Below are positions 56,901-64,000 of a DNA stretch of 64,000 nucleotides, in pieces. The notes beneath the pieces are model-generated. The model saw only the letters and a program-made list of their open reading frames with translations. It made no database searches and was not told where the DNA came from. The stretch's first letter is position 1. Each line of letters begins with the position of its first letter. The DNA is from Eudorina sp. 2006-703-Eu-15 (lineage: Eukaryota; Chlorophyta; Chlorophyceae; Chlamydomonadales; Volvocaceae). Location of the stretch: the NCBI GenBank assembly GCA_003117195.1, contig BDSI01000009.1, positions 1,463,039-1,527,038 of the forward strand, read 5' to 3'. The position numbers and the translations under genes are program-made.

Positions 56901-59900
56901 CCCCCGGTCCCGGCCCCGCCCCCGCCCCACCGGGTGTGACGCCGAGGGCGCCCTCCGGGAGCGGAATCAGCCGCGGCAGCTGCCCGCCCGACGAGGGCGA
57001 CGGCGCCGCCGCGGTCCCGTACCGCCCGCCGCCGCTGCCGCTGCCGCCGCCTCCCTGTGCCTCCTCCGATTCGTACTTGACCAGCACCCGGGTGTGGTAG
57101 CTGTATATCTGTACGATGTTGGGGTGGCTTATGGAGGTCATGACCGCCAGCTCCCGGGCCCCCCGCATGATGGCGCGCATCTGGGCCTGGCGGGTGGCGA
57201 GGGGCGCCAGCGTCGAGCTGTCGTCGTCGTCGCGGCCACCCGGCCCCCCGTCGCCGTCCCCCTGCTGCCCCGCGCCCTGCCGCTGCGGCGCCCGTCCCTG
57301 CCGCTGCTGCGTCCGGCGGGTGCGGTCCGCCTCCTCCGCCTCCTCCGCGTCCTCGCCCTCCGGCACCGGCGCCTTCATCACCTTGACAGCCACCTGCTCG
57401 CCGTCGATGTGGCCACCAGCGGCAGCCGCCGCAGCAGCAGCAGACGTTATTGCATGCAGGCATGCGCGAGCTCAAAAACAACTTGAGGACTGCATGCAGG
57501 CATGCGCGAGCTCAAAAACAACTTGAGGACTGATGCATGTGTGCGTGTGCGTGTGTACCTCCGTGGGTACGACATATGGGAAACAGGAGCGCCACGGTGG
57601 GTTGCGTACGGCGCGAGAGACAGCCGTACACCATGTATTTACGGCGTACTCCCACTCCCACCTCCCACTCCCACTACCGTCACCGCCCACAGCCCACCGC
57701 CACCACCCGCACCACAGCGAGCCGCGCCCTCCCCTCCCCTCCACTGCAGTTCGACTCCCTGCGCCGCCACCCCAAACCCCAAACCTCAAGCGCTCCAGCC
57801 GGGACACACAGGCCGGCCGACGCAGCACGTACGTGTGTGTGTGTGTACGACACGCGCCAAACGTGGCGCCACGTGGCATATTACCCCCGCACGACATGCA
57901 CAGCTCACCTCGAGACCGTGCAGCAGCCCCGCATACACGACGGCGCAGCCGCCCCCGCCGATGACTTTGAAGAGGCGCAGGAAACGGAGGTCCTCGTCCG
58001 CGTAGGGGCTGCGGGCGGTGGCGGTGGTGCGTGGTGCGCGGTGGGTGGTGGGTAATGGGGGCCGATGAGAGGTTAGGCGGATTGAGAACGTCGGGAGCCG
58101 AAAGCGGAAGAAAAGGGGGCGCCCCACCGGCGCCGGGGAGCCACCGCGGACTGCGCCACACATACAGAGACGTTCCAACCACAAGTACGACACACCAACA
58201 CGAACACGTGGGTCACAGGGGCGCGCACACCCCCGCTCGTACGGACCCCGGCTGCCCACCCGTCTCGGTTTCTCAGTCCCCTTCGCTGCCGGCCCCGCCA
58301 TCCCGGGTCTGCCACTCTGCCTCCCCAACAAACACCGCCCTACACGGGCTGCAGCAAGCCGGTACCGACCGCCCCGCGACCGCTCCTTCCAAAACAGGGT
58401 GACGCGAGCAACAATCGAACGTCGGGCCCCAAACCCCAAACCCCAAAATCCACGCAGCAGCCCTCAACGCTTCCGCAACCATTCTTATGGCACCCCCCTC
58501 CCCACCCGACCTCCCCCTCCTCCACCCGCCCTCCCCACCCGCCCTCCCGCTCCCCTCCCTCCCTGCCACCCACCTGGGCGCCGCCTCCGCATGGGTCGAC
58601 CTCAATGTGTTCCAGAAGGAGCTGACCAGGATGTCCATGTTGGTGCGCATCACCGTCAGCGTGTCGGACACGTCCCAGGGCATGGTGGCCAGCTGCGGGG
58701 GAAGGCGGGCGGGCGGCCGGGCGCATTGGGTTTGGGTCGGGAAGGTCTCTTCTCACAACACACGGCTCGGTTCTATGCAACCCCTCCCTTACACCGCGCG
58801 AGCCCCACCGGGGCGATAATAAGCAGTGCAGGTGGGGTCGGAGGAGGGCGAGGACGCACCCACGCTGGACAGCGCAACGAACGGCGTACATCCCGCCGCT
58901 GTCATAATCCAACGCCAGCACGGCTCGCAGCGCTACGGTGCTCTCCGAAAAGGATCCACACAGACGACTCTCCTGACGCGTCCCAACAGGAGCCATCCGG
59001 CTCCAGAACCAACAGGGCACACAGATATTGACACTCGCGCACACCTTGGTCCTTGGTTTGGGTCGGGCGGGTCTCTTATCTAAACACACACCGCGCCACC
59101 GTTGCGCCGTCCCCCGTCGGAGCCGCGACCGACCGCAGGCGCCTGATCTCTCAGCACCCCGTAATTTGGCGAGCCGTACATTCTGAACATTCCGTGCGTT
59201 ATGGTACGGCAAAGCAACAACACCCTCCATGCCCTGCGGAAGACCGCCGACGAACCCGTGCCACTGTACGGCCCGTACCCCCCACCACCACCACACACAC
59301 ACACACACACACACCGGCCCGCCCGGGACAAGGGCGGCGGTCCGATTCCTGTCTGGCCATATGTACTCGGATCCTCTTGTTCGTTTCCCAGCAACTAACT
59401 CTAGTTGGTTGCCCTCTACCCCACTAACCGTACAACCAACCACCCGACCGAAACTCACCAGGTCCGACACCTGGCGCCGCGGCGGCGCGTGCAGCCGTCC
59501 GAGCGCCACTGTGCGGCCGCCGGACGCGCTCGCTGTGGACGGCCTGTGCGCCACCTGGAGCAGGTGCTGCTGGTGCTGGTGCTGGTGCTGGTGCTGCTGC
59601 AGCAGCAGCATCGTCCGCCGCTGCAGGCCCGGCGTCGAATGCTGCGGGGGCAGCCCGGCGGCGGCGGCGCCGCCGCCGCCGGCGCCGCCGGCGCCGGAGG
59701 TCGCCGGCCACTGCATCGCGGTGCCGGTCACGCCCTGCGTGGATGACGTGCTGCCGTACCCCACGTCCGCAATCGCACCCATGGGGTCGATGCCCACGCC
59801 AGCGGCGGCGGCGGCGGCGGCAGGGCTGGCGGCGGCGGCGCCGCCGCCCGCGCCCTTCCCCGTGATGCTCCCGGTCCCCATCAGCGCCGACAGCAGACTG

Positions 59901-62900
59901 TTGTAGCTGGTCATGAGCGCGTTGGCGACGGCGCCGGTGCCGGTGCCAGTGCCGCCGGGGGTGCCCGGGGCGCCCGTGGCGGTGGCGGTGGCGTTGGAGA
60001 GGCGGCTGCGAGGCACGCGCGGCCCGGCCTCGGAGGCCTCGCGGGTGGCCTGGCCGCCGCCGCCGCCGCCACCGCTGTTCAACGAGGCCCAACCATTCGG
60101 GGCGGTGGTGGTGGCGGTGGCCAAGAGGGTGGTCGCGTTCTCGGGCGCTGCGGAGGACAGGGGCCGGGGCCGTTGCCGGGGAGGACGCCCGAGCAAGGGG
60201 AAGGGGAATGGGAGGAAGGGGAAGAGGACGGTGGAAGGGAAGAGGGGGGTATCGGGTGAAATGCGTTGGCGGAAGTATAAAAATACAGGTCAGGGCAAAC
60301 CTGGGCGGCCTCAGGGGGCCCCCAGTGGGGATCACGGAGCCGCAGGAGACCGCGCGAGATGGGTCGGGATTGATGAGGGGGTTTGCGACGAAGACAAGTC
60401 CAAGACGACGGGGAAGGCGCGTGGGGCGTTGGGAGTCAATCCGGCCAGGCAGGAGAGGCAGCGCGAGGCAAGAAGTGGGTTGCGACACGCAGGCTCGACA
60501 CGCCAGCAGCCCTTCGGAGCTACAGCCCAGCTCCCTCCTACCCGACAAGAGCACCGTCCCACGGGTCATCAACAGCTGCGTCAGCGTGTTGCCGTCGGGC
60601 TCCGCGCCGTCCGCGCCCGCCGTCGCCGTCGCCGTCGCCGCCGCCACCGTCACCGCCGCGGCGGCGGCGGCGGCGCCCGCCGGCGAGACCGACCCGGCGG
60701 GCTGCGACAAGCCCTCCCTGACGCCGCAGACGCGCAGAGACAGCGACGCCGACACCGCATTGGCGGCCCCCGAGTTGAGCCCGGACGTCAGGCCGCCGGC
60801 GCCGCTCCCGAACGCCCCCAACGGCAGCGGCAATAACCCCGTCGACGGATCCACGGCCGTGACGACGGGCCCGTTGGCGGCCGAGACCGACCCGTGGGGC
60901 TGCGTCGGGGACGGCAAACCGCCGCCGCCGCCGGCGAGGTCCTCGGGCGGCCGGGGGTGCAGACGGCCGATGGGCACCGAAGCGGCGCGGCCCGCCAGGC
61001 CGGTGCTGGCGGCGTCGCCGACGGCACCGGAACCCGACACGGCGTCGCACATGTACTGCAGCTCGGCCGCGGCGGCGTCGCTGAGGCACGCCCCGGCGGC
61101 GGGCAGCAGGAGCTGGATGGACACGTCGCGGAGGGGGCCGTGAGGGGCGAAGGGCAGGACGGAGCGCGAAGAAATTGAGGAAACTGAAACCAGGAACGAG
61201 CGCGGGGCGCGGATCAGAGGGGGTGCGTGGCCAATACATCAACGGCCAAACACACGGCGATTTCGCGGAGGACAGACCGCGACAGCCCAGGGACACCCCC
61301 GCAACCCAGTTACACGCACCTCCAGCAGCACCTGCGCCCGGTTCCTGGCGGCGACCAGCAGAGAGGCGGGCAGCCGCTCGTGGGACGTCAAGTACAGCGC
61401 CACGCAGACGTCCAGCCCGCCGCCGCCGCCGCCGCCGCCAACGCTGCCACCGCCGATGCTGTTGCGGCGCGCCGCCGAGCACGACGAGAGCATGGCGGCG
61501 GAACCAAGGCCGCCGGCAGCGCCGGTGCGCCCCGACGGCCGCTCCGCGCCGCCGCCGCCGCCGCCGCCGCCGAGGGATGCGTCCGCCGCCGCCGCCGTGG
61601 GGCCCCCGCCGACGACGGCGCCGCCGCCTCTGTTCACCTCTGCGGTCGGAAGGGACACACTGCCGATCACCAGAACCAGCGACGTCGGCCCGGCGCCGCC
61701 GCCGCCGCCGCTTCCGGCGGCGCCGGCGAGCCCGCCCAGCCCGCCGCCGCCGCCGCCGGCACCCCTGCTGCCCGCTAACGCGCCGAACGCCGTGGCGGCC
61801 GTCCGCAGCAGCAGTACGACGTCCCCTGACGGTTGATCCGTATCGTTAACGTACGCGTGCACGTGCGGTACGACCATGCCGCCCATGCGTCCCACTCGGA
61901 ACCGACAGGCGCCGCCGCCGGCGCCGCTGGCGCAGCCGTACGAAAACCCCGTCAGGTACGAACCCACGGTCATGTAGCTGGCGAAGCCTCCTCCGCCTCC
62001 GCCTCCACCGCCGCCGCCGCCGTTCCGCGCGCTCGACGGCGGGCCATTGTCCTCCGTCGTCAGGTGCGACAGCGCACCCATCGCGACATAGACCGATGGG
62101 ACGGCCAGCCCGATGCCGCCGCCGCCGCCGGCCGTCGCCGACGAGGCCGTCACCGGCGTCGTCGACGCCGTCATGCCGTACAACGGCGTGGCCAACCCCG
62201 CCCCGCCTCTGGATGCCTTGCGGAACAGCGATGCCAGCAACGTGGACTCGAGTGCGAAGGGCCGGGCCTGCAGCACGACTCGGGGGACGGGGGGCCAGGC
62301 GGGGGCTCCCGGTGAGGTCAGCCTGACCAAACCAACAGCGACTTCATGGACAGGCAGCCCGTTGTCGAGGACCCAATACACACCCGATTCATCCACATGG
62401 CCAAGCTCCTTCGAGGATGCCCCTGATAAATTCATGCGGCCGCAGGACCCAAAGGACCCCCCTTTTTGTCAATAATGACAGCGACACCGCAAAAGAGCAA
62501 CAAACCGATAACCGCCGATGTAGACATTGACGAAGAGGGCGAAGCGTTGACTCCGACGAAATAAGTAGAGGCGGATATGTTCAGATAGTGGACGGCTGAT
62601 GAGACACCGTCGTAGGGCTGGCGAGAAGAGTTGTCACGGTCGAACCCAAAGAGGAAAGACTGCTACCTAGCCGGCCCGCGGCCAGTAATGCCACCACTAA
62701 TGGAAGCGTATAGGCTAATGTCAAGGCAAAGCAGGCGTTCATGCGCAAACGACGCGTGCGATGCGACAAAGCAAGCATGGTGCCCAGCACAAGTGGACCC
62801 GCCCCGCTATGGATGTGCGATGCAAATGCAGACGGCCGCGCGGACGGCACAGCGCGCCCAACGTGGTGCGTTTCCCCCCTCCCATGCTCGGATGTCCTCC

Positions 62901-63083
62901 CCTCACCCCGCCCCGCCCCTCATCCCGCCCCGCCCCGCCCCGCCCCGCCCCGCGCCGCACGTACCCCGCCCCGCCCGCACCTTCCACGAGCGGGCCATGC
63001 CCAGAACGGACTTGTGGCTCCCGCCGCCGGGCAGCTGGAACGAGTGCAGGCCGCTCAGCGCCGCCGCCGCCGCCGCCGCCGGG

Positions 63084-63123
<40 letters not shown>

Positions 63124-63632
63124 GAGAGTCCCTCACGTGTGCGTGCGATCCGCCCGAGGACCCTCCCCCCCCGGTGGGCTCCAGCAGGAGGGAGGAGCCC
63201 ATTGGCAGATTGCTGCTCAGCTTGGCCGTCAGGATCCTGGAGGGCGGGAGGGCGTGCGTGGGTTGGGCGTGAGGTCGGACGGCGTGTGTGTAAGAGAAGA
63301 CTGGGCGTGTGTTTGGGGGGGGCGTGTGTGTTTGGGGGGGCGTGTATGGGCGTGTGTGAGCGTGTGTGTAAGTCCCGCTGGGTATTGGGCCGGCGCGCCG
63401 TCGAGCGGGAGACGGCTCGCACAACCAAGGGAGGGAAGACCTATGGGTCGGGTCGGGTCGGGTGGGGCGGGTTGCGTCCGTGCTTGCATGTGCACGACTC
63501 GAATTCGTACAGGTCGTTGGGGTTCGGCGCGTGCGGCCACCGATTGTGAGGAAGGCCGCATCAGGAGGGCTTACGGCCCCGGCCCCAGCCGCAGCGACAC
63601 AGAACTCGCACCCGCTCCGTCGGCCTGGCCGC
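50983..63632 (-). CDS. GAF-like / TKL-type protein kinase B, paralogue of kinase A (5' end outside window)
   Basis: Seventeen exons placed on the minus strand: 63632-63575, 63236-62981, 62267-61320, 61112-60563, 60147-59459, 58692-58574, 58008-57909, 57393-56931, 56498-56470, 55930-55898, 55232-54879, 54067-53972, 53412-53379, 53260-53212, 52386-52329, 51705-51635, 51088-50983, giving 1336 residues plus TGA, all in phase. The N-terminal ~870 residues parallel kinase A (RPFALESTLLASLF; LLLPAAGACL) with long Gly/Ala and His-Gln runs. The kinase domain is near 873-1336: IGGGGCAVVYAG, VAVK, RGARELAVMTSISHPNIV, HCDVKPANVLL, DFG, HLAPE, DIFAFGVLMWE, ACWSANTSKRPS. All catalytic residues are present. 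GAF-like N-terminal exons presumably lie beyond 64000. Confidence 0.87.
52627..52949. repeat. Long inverted repeat (138-bp arms, 47-bp loop) in a kinase B intron
   Basis: Arms 52627-52764 and 52812-52949 are reverse complements with about nine mismatches over 138 positions, five of them at the loop end. It lies in the kinase B intron between 53212 and 52386, so the kinase pre-mRNA would form a long hairpin. Each arm, read inward to the loop, keeps the same open frame (KYFGCVWPLTECMARFG ... SWLGMVVDAML), and three of the four differences in the stem body are synonymous. Confidence 0.92.
53117..53150 (+). repeat. Dispersed repeat, family 4 (copy 3, partial)
   Basis: GCAGTTTGAAAATGTCTACC AATTTCCTAT, in the same kinase B intron as the long hairpin. 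Confidence 0.85.
54160..54213 (-). repeat. Dispersed repeat, family 4 (copy 4)
   Basis: TAGGAAATTGGTAGACATTT TCAAATTGCGCTGCTGCCAG AGCGACGGTTCG; inverse of 24040-24092. It is followed by an AT-richer intron stretch 54280-54520 in kinase B. Confidence 0.88.
55942..56081. repeat. (GGTG)n tetranucleotide array, about 140 bp
   Basis: Nearly perfect units end about 12 bp from the acceptor of the 33-nt kinase B exon 55930-55898. In the transcript it is (ACCC)n and forms most of the pyrimidine-rich region before that splice site. Confidence 0.95.
57451..57530. repeat. Exact 40-bp tandem duplication
   Basis: The unit starts TGCATGCAGGCATGCGCGAG and ends ACAACTTGAGGAC, present twice (57451-57490, 57491-57530), in a kinase B intron. 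No visible divergence. Confidence 0.93.
58427..58450. repeat. (CCCCAAA)3 run
   Basis: CCCCAAACCCCAAACCCCAA AA, with a related pair at about 57771-57786. Both are in kinase B introns. Confidence 0.7.
58726..59090 (-). repeat. Two family 1 dispersed repeats (58726-58763 and 59052-59090)
   Basis: On the minus strand both read GTGT-GTTTAGATAAGAGACC or GTGTTGTGAGAAGAGACCTT followed by CCCGACCCAAACC. Both are in the kinase B intron between 59459 and 58692, one of the introns absent from kinase A. Confidence 0.8.
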
Positions 63633-63696
63633 CTGTGTACGGATCTGTCCACGGAACAGGCGCGACTCCCGAAGCAGCGCACTGGCGGCTTGTCAT

Positions 63697-64000
63697 CCCG
63701 TCCGGGTCCCACTTCCCGTCCGGGTCCCACTTCCCGTCCGGGTCCCACTTCCCGTCCGGGTCCCACTTCCCGTCCGGGTCCCACTTCCCGTCCGGGTCCC
63801 ACTTCCCGTCCGGGTCCCACTTCCCGTCCGGGTCCCACTTCCCGTCCGGGTCCCACTTCCCGTCCGGGTCCCACTTCCCGTCCGGGTCCCACTTCCCGTC
63901 CGGGTCCCACTTCCCGTCCGGGTCCCACTTCCCGTCCGGGTCCCACTTCCCGCCCCCCTCCGTCCGGGTCCCACTTCCCGTCCGGGTCCCACTTCCCGTC
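63697..64000. repeat. 18-bp minisatellite (about 16 copies) at the window edge
   Basis: The unit GTCCGGGTCCCACTTCCC repeats nearly perfectly to the end, with one interruption near 63950-63962. It stays open as a six-residue peptide repeat on the minus strand, but lies upstream of exon 63632 across a plausible acceptor (ACACAG), so it is read as intronic. Confidence 0.93.

Noticed and set aside
63697..64000. Six-residue peptide-repeat protein or CRISPR-like array at the right edge
   Set aside because: Head-to-tail 18-bp minisatellite with no spacers. A plausible acceptor separates it from the nearest exon, so it is treated as intronic.

Overview
The window reads as nuclear DNA of a volvocine / chlamydomonadalean green alga. 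It is GC-rich, has many short exons with GTGAGT/GTACGT-type donors and GCAG acceptors, carries long Ala/Gly/Gln runs inside coding exons, and is full of (TG)n and other microsatellites. It encodes a plant-type CNX1E molybdenum insertase without the fused G domain, as described for Chlamydomonas. Genus and species cannot be settled from the sequence. No bacterial operons, rRNA, tRNA or CRISPR were recognised.

Layout. (1) 357-7236, minus: a membrane receptor with an extracellular leucine-rich-repeat region, one transmembrane helix, a class III nucleotide-cyclase domain and a long low-complexity tail; its 3' end lies off the left edge. (2) 9593-15242, minus: an EXD2-like 3'-5' exonuclease (DEDDy) in nine exons. 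(3) 15496-15954, minus: a 94-residue RING-finger protein with an acidic tail. (4) 16349-20944, plus: CNX1E in nine exons including a 19-nt microexon, divergent from the RING gene across 394 bp. (5) 26729-38315, minus: a large GAF-like plus TKL-like protein kinase (kinase A). (6) 50983-63632 and beyond, minus: a paralogous kinase (kinase B) whose 5' end runs off the right edge. For genes 2 to 6 exons were placed by eye using domain continuity, splice motifs and reading phase. Phases agree at every junction listed, and the summed coding lengths are multiples of three where the ends are defined. In gene 1 the junction between 5902 and 5364 is not solved.

Between the genes: 20945-26728 and 38316-50982 hold no gene I can support. 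They contain micro- and minisatellites, an RT-like C-terminal remnant at 45599-45892, an AT-richer island near 39.9-41.4 kb and diverged repeats of 41.4-43.7 kb. At least five short dispersed repeat families recur between genes and inside introns, several beside (TG)n tracts.

Functional picture (inference). Three large genes are signalling proteins (an LRR receptor-cyclase and two GAF-kinases), mixed with housekeeping genes for molybdenum cofactor synthesis, nucleic-acid processing and probable ubiquitin ligation. The points most worth following are the cyclase domain that keeps its metal-binding aspartates but lacks the usual base-selecting and transition-state residues, the intron gains, losses and one-nucleotide slide between the two kinases, and a 138-bp-arm hairpin inside a kinase B intron.
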